From positions 1 to 39,405 of the forward strand of contig JAFOEY010000014.1 in the NCBI GenBank assembly GCA_017387565.1: a stretch of DNA of 39,405 bases, given 5' to 3'. Under the pieces are notes generated by a model, which was not told where the DNA came from, ran no database searches, and saw only the letters and a program-made list of their open reading frames with translations. Shown piece after piece: positions 17,458-26,251 of the stretch; within the stretch, counting starts at the first letter, position 1; each line of letters begins with the position of its first letter. Both the position numbers and the translations under genes were made by a program. This DNA is from Lachnospiraceae bacterium (GTDB lineage: Bacteria; Bacillota; Clostridia; Lachnospirales; Lachnospiraceae).

Positions 17458-18573
17458 TTTATACTCCCTGCTGCCAAGACCAATCTTTTGCGCATGTGCA
17501 AGGCAGGATTCCCACTCGGTATCGGGATGTGTCATTTGGAAATGATCATGGTGTTCATGCTCGTGATTATGATCATGACAGTTTTTGCAATTGTCATCTA
17601 AGATACTTCCGCTTGTGACGGGCATCTGATTACACAAATCTGCACAAGCCTGGTCTAACGCAACCGGATCAAAGGAAGCCAGCATGCCGACATTGGGAAT
17701 AATGGGAATATCATTTTCCGCATGACAGTCACAGTTGGGTGATACGTCACAAATCAGTGATATATGAAAACAAGGTCTGTCTTTGCAGACTGCCAGACTG
17801 TATTCTGCCATTTTATAATTTAACATGGCAATGGAATCAGAAAAATCTGCGGAAATGGCATCCTTGGGACAGACTGCCAGACAACGGCCGCAACCGACGC
17901 ATTTATCGTGATTGATGACAGCTTTTTTATCATTAATCTCAGGTGCCTGATGAGCACAGATCCGATAGCAGGCTCCACAACCGACACAAGTCTCGGAATT
18001 TACGCTCGGTTTTCCGTCACAGTGCTGTTCCATCTTGCCGGCACGGGAACCGCATCCCATACCGATATTTTTAATTGCTCCGCCAAACCCGGCCATTTCA
18101 TGTCCTTTAAAATGTGTGAGAGAAATAAAAATATCCGCATCCATAATAGCCTGACCGATTTTTGCTTCTTTTACATATTCGCCGTTAATGGGAACCAATG
18201 CTTCATCTGTTCCTTTTAAACCATCGCCGATAATCACATGACATCCAGTCTGAAGCGGCGAAAAGCCATTTATATATGCAGTATCCAGATGATCAAGAGC
18301 ATTTTTCCGACTGCCGACATATAACGTATTACAATCTGTTAAAAACGGTTTTCCACCCAGTTCCTTTACATAGTCTGCAACCACTTTTGCATAGTTGGGT
18401 CTTAAAAAGGCCAGATTTCCGTACTCTCCAAAGTGGATTTTGATAGCGGTAAACTTGTCTTTAAAATCAATATTCTCAAATCCGGCCTGTTTCATCAGAC
18501 GGTGAAGTTTTTGAATCAGATTTTCATTGTAAGTTGTTTTAAACGTTGTAAAATATACTGTTGATTTTTCCAT
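17443..18573 (-). CDS. DUF362 protein with two [4Fe-4S] ferredoxin motifs
   Basis: The product has 376 residues. The N-terminal ~185 are DUF362 (IKIHFGEYGN, FLTDCNTLYVGSRKNA, SLTHFKGHEMAGFGGAIKN). Two adjacent bacterial ferredoxin clusters follow, CVGCGACYRIC and CVGCGRCLAVCP, at about 195-240. Further Cys pairs (DVSPNCDCH, CKNCHDHNHEHEHHDH) and a strongly His-rich tail suggest extra metal binding. It is probably a cytoplasmic electron-transfer or assembly protein; no precise function is known for the family. The ATG has a consensus AAGGAG site. Its upstream region contains a full Family B element. Confidence 0.87.
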   Translation of the reverse strand: MEKSTVYFTTFKTTYNENLIQKLHRLMKQAGFENIDFKDKFTAIKIHFGEYGNLAFLRPNYAKVVADYVKELGGKPFLTDCNTLYVGSRKNALDHLDTAYINGFSPLQTGCHVIIGDGLKGTDEALVPINGEYVKEAKIGQAIMDADIFISLTHFKGHEMAGFGGAIKNIGMGCGSRAGKMEQHCDGKPSVNSETCVGCGACYRICAHQAPEINDKKAVINHDKCVGCGRCLAVCPKDAISADFSDSIAMLNYKMAEYSLAVCKDRPCFHISLICDVSPNCDCHAENDIPIIPNVGMLASFDPVALDQACADLCNQMPVTSGSILDDNCKNCHDHNHEHEHHDHFQMTHPDTEWESCLAHAQKIGLGSREYKLKTI

Positions 18574-18974
18574 GCCTTACTCCTTTTTGCTTATGAATTA
18601 ACTGTTCACATGATTTATATATGTTTCTTTTATCATGATGCTGAGGTCAAAAGTATTTTGTCCCCATGATACCAACGGATTGCTACGCACTTTGTGCTCT
18701 CGCAATCCTAAAACATTCGAAATCCGCCCTAATCGGGCTACTTTCTCATGTTTTGCGAGTCCCAAAGTCATACTTTTTCATGCGAGCATGAAAAGTATGA
18801 CCTTTTGACCCCAACATCATTATATTTCTATATTATTGAAAAAAATGGATATATTCAACATAAATTAAACAAAATTTTTATAGCAATATTAAACATTCAT
18901 ATTCTGCAGAATTTGAAAAAGACTATAGAATCTGCTATAGTTTTCGTAAGTATATGTAGGGGGCTTAGGCAGAT
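18574..18974. other. Divergent intergenic region (401 bp)
   Basis: Besides the Family B element, this gene-free stretch holds a small inverted repeat AAAAGACTATAG...CTATAGTTTT (18,917-18,944) about 30 bases before the K+ channel start. It could be a leader hairpin or a binding site. I see no convincing -35/-10 pair. Confidence 0.45.
18635..18820 (+). repeat. Family B element: 186-bp hairpin-rich repeat with terminal inverted repeats
   Basis: The ends match as inverted repeats: ATGATGCTGAGGTCAAAAG at 18,635 and CCTTTTGACCCCAACATCAT at 18,801-18,820 (reverse complement, a few mismatches). Inside are at least three hairpins: GGATTGC...GCAATCC with an inner GCACTTTGTGC, GCCC-TAATC-GGGC, and a long stem CATACTTTTTCATGC / GCATGAAAAGTATG with a GA loop. 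An almost identical sequence lies inverted at 39,241-39,405. It fills much of the divergent space between DUF362 and the K+ channel gene, so it probably affects their promoters. It encodes no protein. Confidence 0.88.
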
Positions 18975-20171
18975 ATGGATAAAAGCAAAATGGGAAACAG
19001 GACATGGAAAAGAAGAATTTTTGATATTATTCAGATTGGAAACAGAGAAGATGTTCCGAGCCGGCTTTTTGATATTCTGATAACAGTTTCTATTCTGCTC
19101 AATCTGTTTGCCATCTTTTTTGAAACTTTTGAAAGTTCGAAGCCCTATTCCGGGATTCTGTATCTGATTGAGCTTACTACGGTTCTCTTTTTTACGGTAG
19201 AATATATTCTGCGCCTTTGGACTTCTGATTATTTATATCCGGATAAAAAAACGTTACAGGCTGCCTTTTGCTTTCTGTTTTCCTTAACCGGCCTAATTGA
19301 TTTAATATCCTTTCTGCCCTTTTACCTGCCGTTCTTTTTCCCGGCAGGAACCGTGGCATTCAGAATGTTTCGAATTGTCCGTATATTTCGTCTCTTTCAG
19401 GTTAATTCGCGTTCTGATGCCTTTCATGTCATCGGAGAAGTATTCCGATCCAAAGCCAATCAGCTGGCATCATCGGTTTTTATCATCTTTGTTATTATGA
19501 TGGCTTCTTCTTTATGTATGTATGGTCTTGAACATCCCGTCCAGCCGGATGTCTTCAAAAATGCTTTTTCCGGTTTGTGGTGGACAGTTTCCACATTAAC
19601 CACCGTTGGATATGGAGATATTTACCCAATCACTGCTGCCGGTCAGATTTTGGGAATTTTTATTACCTTTTTAGGGATCGGTATCGTAGCTATCCCAACC
19701 GGTATTATTTCCGCAGGTTTTGTCGAGCACTATACAAAAGTCCAGAATGCACCGGATGGTGATCATGAATTTGATTTGCAGTTTATCGGTGTGGACATCA
19801 CTAAAAATCATCCCTGGGTAAACCGCAAGGTAAGAAACCTTTCTTTGATTCCCGGCGTGATTCTTGCTGTTATTTATCGGAACAATGACATCGTCATTCC
19901 AAAAGGAGATATAACCATCTGTGAAAATGACCACCTGATTATTGGTTCTCATAAACAAAAGAAGGATGTAAATATATCCTTAAAAGAAATTTATATCAAT
20001 CAGAATCACAAGTGGAAAGATACTTTGATTCGGGATCTTCCTATTTCCCGACAGACACTGATTCTTATGATAAAACGTGACAATCAAAATCTGATTCCGG
20101 ACGGATCTATGAGGATCCATTGCGACGACCGGATTCTCATATATCAGAAAGACAAGAATAGTCCTTTATAG
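18975..20171 (+). CDS. Voltage-gated-type K+ channel with two C-terminal TrkA-C domains
   Basis: The product has 398 residues. Six membrane segments lie between about residues 30 and 250. S4 is FRMFRIVRIFRLF with Arg every third position (R130, R133, R136, R139), the hallmark of a voltage sensor. The pore has the K+ selectivity filter TVGYGD (210-215). After S6, instead of a full RCK domain, there are two TrkA-C-like repeats: FIGVDITKNHPWVNRKVRNL...GDHL-type (~268-325) and a second from about 332 to 392 (LIPDGSMRIHCDDRILIY). The nucleotide-binding RCK-N part is missing. The start has AGGGGG 12 bases upstream. It ends just before a Family A palindrome, which may serve as terminator. Confidence 0.9.
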   Translation: MDKSKMGNRTWKRRIFDIIQIGNREDVPSRLFDILITVSILLNLFAIFFETFESSKPYSGILYLIELTTVLFFTVEYILRLWTSDYLYPDKKTLQAAFCFLFSLTGLIDLISFLPFYLPFFFPAGTVAFRMFRIVRIFRLFQVNSRSDAFHVIGEVFRSKANQLASSVFIIFVIMMASSLCMYGLEHPVQPDVFKNAFSGLWWTVSTLTTVGYGDIYPITAAGQILGIFITFLGIGIVAIPTGIISAGFVEHYTKVQNAPDGDHEFDLQFIGVDITKNHPWVNRKVRNLSLIPGVILAVIYRNNDIVIPKGDITICENDHLIIGSHKQKKDVNISLKEIYINQNHKWKDTLIRDLPISRQTLILMIKRDNQNLIPDGSMRIHCDDRILIYQKDKNSPL

Positions 20172-20219
20172 TATATGTTTCGTTTCTCACAATACTCAAA
20201 ATCTTTAGGGAATGGTATC

Positions 20220-20434
20220 CCTAACAGAAATATATATCTTTGCCCGCGGAATTTGGCGAGGTTTCTTGGCATTTCTTAGCGGCATAAGCGAACAAAAATA
20301 ATGCCCGGTTTCAACTGTTCGAAGACGAAGTCTGAGTTTTGAAACCGGGCATTTAATATGTATTTTGTGAGCATGCCGCTTAGAAATGCCGGAAACCGAA
20401 GTATGAAGCGGCAAAGATATATATTTCTGTTAGG
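20220..20434. repeat. Family A long-palindrome element, copy 1
   Basis: Nearly the whole 213-base unit folds back on itself. The outer arms are perfect for 24-25 bases (20,220-20,244 against 20,410-20,434), starting CTAACAGAAATATATATC. The middle arms carry ATTTCTTAGCGGCAT / ATGCCGCTTAGAAAT and GCCCGGTTTCAA / TTGAAACCGGGC, and the tip is AGAC-GAA-GTCT. It lies between the converging ends of the K+ channel and FMN reductase genes, where a bidirectional terminator would be expected. Confidence 0.92.
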
Positions 20435-20444
20435 ACGAAGGCAG

Positions 20445-21026
20445 TTATCTGATGAAATTCGTAAACACTTTTTCTTCCGCAACCGGCTGTTTGATACCGG
20501 ATGCTTTTCCCGCTTCGATGCTCTTTAAGATCCATACCATATTTTTTGCCAATGTACGCATGGTCTGCATGCCTTCTTCATCCTTTAGTACATCTTCGGG
20601 ATTAGAACCGTGCACCATATTCCAGTAGCAGGAAGAAACCAGCGGCATCTGATTAAATAAAAAGTATTTGTTCAGTACATCCAATGTTGTGCTTGTTCCT
20701 GCACGTCTTGCTGATGCAATGGCTGCTGCCGGTTTATACATCAAATCATCTTTTGCAACGCCGAATAAGCGGTCTAAAAATGCCATAACTTCACCGGAGG
20801 GAGATGCATAATACACAGGACTTCCGACAATCAGACCGTCTGCACTTTTTACAGCCTCTGCCACTTCACTGACAATTTGATTCATTTCCCCATTGACTGC
20901 CTTTACACCGATATGAAACAGTTCTGTTTCAATACCCTCTTTTTGCAATTCCTTTGCAATTTCTGTTAATGCTGTATAGGTACAGCCTTTTTCTCTTCTG
21001 CTTCCGTTAATCAATACTACTTTCAT
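20445..21026 (-). CDS. Flavodoxin-like NADPH-dependent FMN reductase
   Basis: This 193-residue protein of the NADPH-dependent FMN reductase / flavodoxin superfamily shows the N-terminal phosphate-binding loop INGSRREKGCTYTAL (residues 6-20), the GSPVYYASPSG flavin loop (~73-83) and a SARRAGTSTT segment. It is probably a cytoplasmic FMN-dependent oxidoreductase (quinone, iron or xenobiotic reduction); the substrate is not evident. Its ATG lies 5 bases from the stop of the PAP2-type gene and its ribosome site (AAAGGA) is inside that gene, so the two form an operon. It is followed after 10 bases by a Family A element. Confidence 0.87.
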   Translation of the reverse strand: MKVVLINGSRREKGCTYTALTEIAKELQKEGIETELFHIGVKAVNGEMNQIVSEVAEAVKSADGLIVGSPVYYASPSGEVMAFLDRLFGVAKDDLMYKPAAAIASARRAGTSTTLDVLNKYFLFNQMPLVSSCYWNMVHGSNPEDVLKDEEGMQTMRTLAKNMVWILKSIEAGKASGIKQPVAEEKVFTNFIR

Positions 21027-21030
21027 GTTA

Positions 21031-21690
21031 TTAGGTCGATCCTTTCATACGAAATTGTATCCTCTCCGATACGGTTTCCGGTTTTTTATAAAACAGCTGA
21101 TATCCGGCCCATGCCAACGCCATTGCAGCAAATACATCCAAAACCGAGTGCTGCTTTACAAAGACTGTCGATAAGACAATCAGAACAGAAATCACGCAAC
21201 AGGTCTTTTTCTGCCAGTTTTTTGTAAGAACCTTTTCACTCTTTAAGGCAGCTATCATAACAACAATCGAGTTATATGCATGAATACTTGGTACCACATT
21301 GGTGGATGTATCATTGCGATAAATCATCTGAACCAGCCGGACAAAAATATTGTCTCTCTCAAAATAAGCCGGACGAATATCCAATCCATTCGGGAATAAA
21401 TAGGATATGATAATAAACAGTGTCATTCCCATGTATAAATACTTTATCATCCGAATAAACTCTTCCTTATCTTTAAAAAAGAAAATCAGAAACATCCCGA
21501 CAATATAAGGAAACCAGATGAGATAGGGAACGATAAAAATCTCAAGAAACGGTATTTTATGGTCTATCCCAATTGAAACAATGGTTACCTGTTGGTTTCT
21601 TTTTTCAATCAACATAAAGCAAAGCATATATAAGGGACAATACAGGGCTGTCCACCAGTATTTCATCTTTGCTTTCAACGTGTTGTTCAT
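21031..21690 (-). CDS. PAP2-superfamily membrane phosphatase-like protein
   Basis: The product has 219 residues and about six membrane helices. Two of the three phosphatidic-acid-phosphatase motifs are clear: PSIH (134-137) and KQHSVLD (179-185, with H181 and D185). The first motif (KxxxxxxRP) is represented at most by the region before RPAY (~106). This arrangement resembles the PAP2-like/inositol-phosphotransferase (Aur1-type) subgroup rather than classic PAP2. It probably acts on a lipid-linked phosphate at the membrane. The ATG has GGAG 8 bases upstream. Confidence 0.8.
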   Translation of the reverse strand: MNNTLKAKMKYWWTALYCPLYMLCFMLIEKRNQQVTIVSIGIDHKIPFLEIFIVPYLIWFPYIVGMFLIFFFKDKEEFIRMIKYLYMGMTLFIIISYLFPNGLDIRPAYFERDNIFVRLVQMIYRNDTSTNVVPSIHAYNSIVVMIAALKSEKVLTKNWQKKTCCVISVLIVLSTVFVKQHSVLDVFAAMALAWAGYQLFYKKPETVSERIQFRMKGST

Positions 21691-21836
21691 GAAATCATCT
21701 CCATATTTACTAACCTAAAACAAAAAACTTTTTATAACAATATTTATCATTACGAATGCTTCATTACCACTCTGCTTTTACTATACCCAATTAGAATAGA
21801 AAACTTTCTCAACCGCACAATTATAAAAAGGCGGTA

Positions 21837-22862
21837 TTAATTAAAATGATATATTTTCTGTGCCAGATCATATCCTTTTTCAATAATCTTATGCCTTGCA
21901 CGTCCGTCTTTTTCTATGATTTTGGTTAAAATCTGTTTATGTACAATTTCATACATTTCCTCGCCGCGTGCATGTAAATCCTGCCACAGGGCCTCTTTTT
22001 TTGCAAGGCTTTCGGGACTTCCTTCCCGAACCAGCAGGGCTGAACTGACAGACAAAATCATTGCCAGATATTGTGCCATGTAATCCTGAAGCTTTTCATT
22101 CTCGATTTTTGATAAGTCATGCATCTCTATCATCAGGCGATTTACATACAACTGCTGGTCAATACGTCCAATCATAACCTTTTCATTGACAGACTGATCT
22201 GCCCTTCCGATTTTGTAATCATACAAATCCAAATCCATATAATACATTTTTTTAACAAACGGAAGCGGATAATATACAAAAATGTTATCCACATAAAAAG
22301 TATGCTTGGGCAATTGCAATCCACATTCCTTTAACAATGCCGTACGATATACAACAGCATGCATCAACAGATTGTGTCCCACTTTGAAATGACCGACATC
22401 GTCCCAGCCGAAAACCTTATTTTGAGGAAAAGCACTTTTGTAATCAATAACGACTTTCCGGTGCTCTCCTTCCTTATCATACATATAATTCGCAATAAAC
22501 ATATCTAATTGGCAGTCTTCTTCCTGATATGACTGTAATGCTGTAATCATACGTTTTAAGGAATCTTCATCCAGATAATCATCACTGTCCAATACTTTGA
22601 AATAAATCCCTTGTGCATGATGTAGTCCGCACATCACAGCATCTCCGTGACCACCGTTTTCTTTATATATGTAATGAACAATTTCCGGATATTCCGCTTC
22701 CAGATCTTTTCCTATTTCACCTGTTTTATCCGTTGATCCGTCATCGACAATTAAAACTTCCACTTCATTGCCACCGGAAACTGCCGATAAAACCGCCGTC
22801 TTCATATAATCCTGTGAGTTATAACAGGGAATGGCTATGGTGATTAACTTTTTTTCCAACAA
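21837..22862 (-). CDS. Family 2 glycosyltransferase
   Basis: The product has 341 residues. The GT-A fold of family 2 is clear at the N-terminus: TIAIPCYNSQDYM (7-19), VLIVDDGSTDKTGEI (~36-50), NGGHGDAVMCGLHHAQG, and the metal-binding VLDSDDYLDEDSL (~91-103). The C-terminal ~130 residues are helical without membrane segments. The start is TTG, with AAGGG about 10 bases upstream; the next ATG lies inside the catalytic fold, so TTG is required. It probably adds a sugar to a cell-surface glycan. The PAP2-type gene downstream could belong to the same envelope task. Confidence 0.87.
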   Translation of the reverse strand: MLEKKLITIAIPCYNSQDYMKTAVLSAVSGGNEVEVLIVDDGSTDKTGEIGKDLEAEYPEIVHYIYKENGGHGDAVMCGLHHAQGIYFKVLDSDDYLDEDSLKRMITALQSYQEEDCQLDMFIANYMYDKEGEHRKVVIDYKSAFPQNKVFGWDDVGHFKVGHNLLMHAVVYRTALLKECGLQLPKHTFYVDNIFVYYPLPFVKKMYYMDLDLYDYKIGRADQSVNEKVMIGRIDQQLYVNRLMIEMHDLSKIENEKLQDYMAQYLAMILSVSSALLVREGSPESLAKKEALWQDLHARGEEMYEIVHKQILTKIIEKDGRARHKIIEKGYDLAQKIYHFN

Positions 22863-23253
22863 GTTTATCTATCCCTTCTTTATTTTAACTGGTTAAAATG
22901 TATTATTTATCCGTTACAATAGCTTTCCATACCAATCAATTCATTAAAATCAGTCATTGAACCTGACATTTGATACAAAAAATTAATATTTATCATAAAA
23001 ACCAGTAATTCATATTATCATATTTTGAAAGCACTCTCAATTTATAATTTATTATATTATTCTTAATTTTTTCGACTTTTTATTATTTCTGTCACTTTCT
23101 GTCATATTTACAAATCACCAAACAAAAAACTGTCGCGCCTACCCATGTAAACGCGACAGTCCTTTTATATTTTCCCTTTTCGGATTTTATATTTTATATA
23201 TTTTTACAAAATCGAAAATCACAATACCCTACATTTTACAAGATATCCATATC
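22863..23253. other. AT-rich intergenic region (391 bp)
   Basis: This holds a terminator for the surface-protein gene near its right end and, by position, the promoter of the glycosyltransferase gene. I find no good hexamer pair and no coding sequence in it. Confidence 0.5.
23129..23160 (-). terminator. Terminator of the surface-protein gene
   Basis: On the minus strand ACTGTCGCG and CGCGACAGT form a perfect 9-bp stem with a 14-base loop, followed by TTTTTTG. It lies about 95 bases beyond the stop at 23,254. The plus strand also continues into T-rich sequence. Confidence 0.87.
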
Positions 23254-24759
23254 TTATAATCCAAATGAGGCAACAATTTTTGAAAATTCCGCAGAGTTGG
23301 AAAAACCTTTCATAACTTCATCCCTGCTTTTTCCTTTCTTCAGATAATTCAACCAATAGGCCTTTCCCTCAGAATCTGAGCTACGTCCTAAAAATGTTTC
23401 GTACAGGGTTTCTACATACTCTTCATCCGACAATTTCTTGTTTATGAATTCTTTAGAATGGAAAAAGCTTTCGGTTACCTCTGCCGGAGTCATTTTCTTG
23501 CTGTTAATCAGGTAGCACCAGGTTTCCACTCCGGCTGCTTCACCTTTTCTTTTTAACGCTTTTGCATAATTTCTTAATACAAAATGTCTTACATCGGCGT
23601 TGCAAATGCTGCTGCCATCCCGCTCCATCGTTCCTCTGGGAATATTGTATTCATCACATATTTCGGTAAATTCATTGGAATTAGCAAAGCAAGACATAAC
23701 TACGGTTCTGCTCTGTCCTTCTTGCAATGCTTTTAACCAGTAAGCCTTTCCTTCTGCATCGGGCTTTCTTCCGAGAATGGTCTGATATAAATCATCCAAA
23801 TACTCCTCATCTGTGCGGTTCTTTGCCTGATATTCCCTACTGGAGAAGAATTGATATGTAATTCCGGCTGCATCTATTTTTTGATCTACTAATTTATCAC
23901 ACCAATAATCCAATCCTTCGTCATCGTAGTTTCGGCCCAATGCAATGCTATACATGCGGCTGACAAAATTTTCAGCATCTTCTCTGGAAATTGTCTGCAT
24001 AAAGTCATCAACATTATCGGAAGGTTCATCCGACGGTTCTTGTGTTGGAGTATCGGATTTCTTACCTTCTGATTTTTTAATAATCGTATAGGTAGAAAAC
24101 TTCTCACTTGAGAAAGATGCCACAGTCTGTCCACCCTGATTATTAATATTCAACGGAATCTCTTGACATTCTCCATTATGATCACGAACAAGTGCAAGCT
24201 CTTCATTATCTTCTAATGTAATATCATTCAATACCAGCTCAATATCAACCGGATTATTTAAATCAGTCAGATTATTTTTCCAGAATTTGTCTTCTGTTAC
24301 TGCCAGTTCTCCTCGTTTTGCCTGTGCCTGCTCTTCCTCTGAAAGGTTTCCTGCCTTTGCCACAATCTGATCAACTTCAATATTTAAGGATGCAACAGCT
24401 TCTCCATCTACTACTGCAAGCGCTTTTGTATCATCATATCCGGCATCATCCTTTACCGTTAAAGCAAGATTTCCGGAATCTACAACATCCGCTGTACCAC
24501 CTATCGTGGCAGAAGTGACTTCTTGTGCATCTCCTACATCCACAACATCCGCTGCTTCTTCAAACAGTGCCTCGAAATGAATGTTTGATGTAATTTGAAA
24601 AGAAAACATGCTCTGTGTTCCGGCATCGGGTGTTAAAGGCATACCATTTAGTGATGCTGCCAGAATCTGGTATCCGGGATCCGGCGTCAACATTACCGTT
24701 GCGATTGCATTTACCGGTATATTACACTGACCACTTGCTTTCTCCGCAGCTTCTAACAT
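23254..24759 (-). CDS. C-terminal part of surface protein: DUF4214 repeats
   Basis: The open frame has 501 codons. It begins with the second half of an InlB-B-like repeat (VNAIATVMLTPDPGYQILAASLNG). A mixed region follows with VVDSGNLALTVKDD and a fragment (ELALVRDHNGECQEI...TYTIIKKSE) resembling domains before cell-wall anchors. Then comes a Pro/Ser/Asp linker (TPTQEPSDEPSDN) and three tandem DUF4214 repeats, recognised by YxxALGRxxDxEGxxYW-type motifs at about residues 270, 330 and 440 (SIALGRNYDDEG, TILGRKPDAEG, ETFLGRSSDSEG). DUF4214 occurs in secreted and S-layer-like proteins. The frame lacks a start signal and continues 24,760-26,097 in frame. Confidence 0.8.
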   Translation of the reverse strand: MLEAAEKASGQCNIPVNAIATVMLTPDPGYQILAASLNGMPLTPDAGTQSMFSFQITSNIHFEALFEEAADVVDVGDAQEVTSATIGGTADVVDSGNLALTVKDDAGYDDTKALAVVDGEAVASLNIEVDQIVAKAGNLSEEEQAQAKRGELAVTEDKFWKNNLTDLNNPVDIELVLNDITLEDNEELALVRDHNGECQEIPLNINNQGGQTVASFSSEKFSTYTIIKKSEGKKSDTPTQEPSDEPSDNVDDFMQTISREDAENFVSRMYSIALGRNYDDEGLDYWCDKLVDQKIDAAGITYQFFSSREYQAKNRTDEEYLDDLYQTILGRKPDAEGKAYWLKALQEGQSRTVVMSCFANSNEFTEICDEYNIPRGTMERDGSSICNADVRHFVLRNYAKALKRKGEAAGVETWCYLINSKKMTPAEVTESFFHSKEFINKKLSDEEYVETLYETFLGRSSDSEGKAYWLNYLKKGKSRDEVMKGFSNSAEFSKIVASFGL

Positions 24760-26097
24760 CTACTCTGCCGTATATTCTCCATGCGGACCATCGTACCCGG
24801 GGCGCAATTGATCACTACCCATATCATATCCGGCTTTTGCAATTTTGACTACCATATTTGCATCCAGATTCGGATCTGCTGTCCATCCAGGCTCATCCGA
24901 ATAATATACCTGGCTTCCGTCCTCACTGGTTACCTTTACCAGTTCTACGGTTCCATTCTCAACCCAGCTGTCATCTGAAACCTGATCTCCGGCAGCTGCA
25001 ACTTCCCCTTTATATTTTGCATTCCACCAGGATACATTTTTCCGGCTGTCAAAAGGAAACAGGCATCGAATTGCATATGTGTTATTTTGACCAGATACAT
25101 CCCAAAAACCAGATACATCCAAAATGAGACCATCAATCGGAACATCGTGTTTGACATCGGGATCATATGCTTCACTATTTTTTAAATAGTCTTCCCATTC
25201 ACGATTTGTAGATTCACTAAATCCTTTCATTCTATTATCATGATAACTCCAATATTTCAGTAGACTAAGTGCATTCTCATCTATCTGCCAGTTTCCCTGA
25301 TTATCTTTTTTGTAAATTTCAAATCCTAGATGATTGCCTCCAAGATCTTTTCCGGTTTTAATTTTTACATAGTTGTTTCCACCAGTTGAGATACCAAATA
25401 ATGTGCCTTTGTTAGCATCTGTAACATTTGACAGACAATTTTCTACCATTGATCTATCAAGTGTAACCGGATTGGTATATGAATTTTCACTATTATCTGC
25501 AGAAAACGAATAAGAGATATCTCCTACGGAATTGCCAACCCACTGGGAAAGAATATTGATACCGGGTGCTAAATACTGGGTATACTGATCTTCCCAGGAA
25601 CCGCCACCATTCTCAGGATTATTCCCAGGATTATTTCCGGGATTATTCCCAGGATTACTGGTATCATTCGTTTCTATGGAAACTACATAAATGCGTGAAT
25701 TCCCTTCATTATCTAATGTTGCCGTAAAAGAATATGTATTTGTTGTATTATTCCAGTTTCCACCAGCTGCCGGCATAGCATTTTCTGCTTCGCCTTCTGA
25801 AGCCTGTACATTATTAATCACAATGTTTTCTTTTGGATTTACCATAATCTTTACACTACTATTATTGGCAATATTACTTATCCAAATCGCTCTTCCTGCA
25901 TCAGCCAAACTTTTATCCAAAAGTACCGGTGATGTTTCTTCAATCTGATATCTAATATCCACCTTATCCAAATCATCAGCCGAAAATTTCAATTTGATTT
26001 CCGGATCATCTGCTTTTACCGATTTTGCAGGCAATAGCGAAAATGCCATAGCCAGACATAGTAACATGGCTATCCATTTTTTGATTTTTTTCCTCAT
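24760..26097 (-). CDS. N-terminal part of secreted surface protein
   Basis: The open frame has 445 codons and a textbook signal peptide: MRKKIKKW, a hydrophobic core (IAMLLCLAMAFSLL), and a cleavage site near SVKA-DD (~29). Residues ~150-165 are a NNPG tandem repeat. The rest is extracellular sequence without a domain I can name. The ATG has GGAGGG six bases upstream, a strong signal. It ends at TAG with the continuation in the same frame, so the product as it stands would be released without its DUF4214 region. Confidence 0.8.
   Translation of the reverse strand: MRKKIKKWIAMLLCLAMAFSLLPAKSVKADDPEIKLKFSADDLDKVDIRYQIEETSPVLLDKSLADAGRAIWISNIANNSSVKIMVNPKENIVINNVQASEGEAENAMPAAGGNWNNTTNTYSFTATLDNEGNSRIYVVSIETNDTSNPGNNPGNNPGNNPENGGGSWEDQYTQYLAPGINILSQWVGNSVGDISYSFSADNSENSYTNPVTLDRSMVENCLSNVTDANKGTLFGISTGGNNYVKIKTGKDLGGNHLGFEIYKKDNQGNWQIDENALSLLKYWSYHDNRMKGFSESTNREWEDYLKNSEAYDPDVKHDVPIDGLILDVSGFWDVSGQNNTYAIRCLFPFDSRKNVSWWNAKYKGEVAAAGDQVSDDSWVENGTVELVKVTSEDGSQVYYSDEPGWTADPNLDANMVVKIAKAGYDMGSDQLRPGYDGPHGEYTAE
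25616..25660. repeat. 12-bp tandem repeat encoding NNPG units
   Basis: Units of GGATTATTCCCA (plus strand) repeat about 3.5 times with single-base changes, encoding N-N-P-G on the minus strand. In-frame repeats of this kind make flexible linkers and change copy number easily. Confidence 0.8.
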
Positions 26098-26251
26098 CTT
26101 TTTCCCTCCTACAGCTTATGATTTATGTATAAGAATTACTTCATTGCTTTGCAGCATTTGTAATTCTCTATAACTAAAAATATATCATTTTTATCAATTA
26201 AATTTAAAGCACATTCCCACTTTTGTCATTTGCCTGTTTCGACAATTTTAC

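Larger units (their letters stand above)
23254..26097 (-). pseudogene. Secreted surface protein gene interrupted by one in-frame TAG
   Basis: Two long open frames, 24,760-26,097 and 23,254-24,759, lie in the same reading frame and are separated only by TAG at 24,760-24,762, with ATG as the very next codon. Removing the stop would give a single protein of about 946 residues: signal peptide, ligand- or repeat-type extracellular region, InlB-like repeat, acidic region, and three DUF4214 repeats. The second frame has no ribosome site and no signal peptide of its own, so it was almost surely part of the first. Either a nonsense mutation, a sequencing error, or stop readthrough explains this. Confidence 0.85.

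Noticed and set aside
18748-19080. Plus-strand frame of 110 codons starting in Family B
   Set aside because: It begins inside the repeat hairpin, overlaps the K+ channel start in another frame, and has no recognisable product.
23254-26097. Two independent surface-protein genes
   Set aside because: The frames are in register with only TAG between them, and the second lacks a ribosome site and signal peptide.
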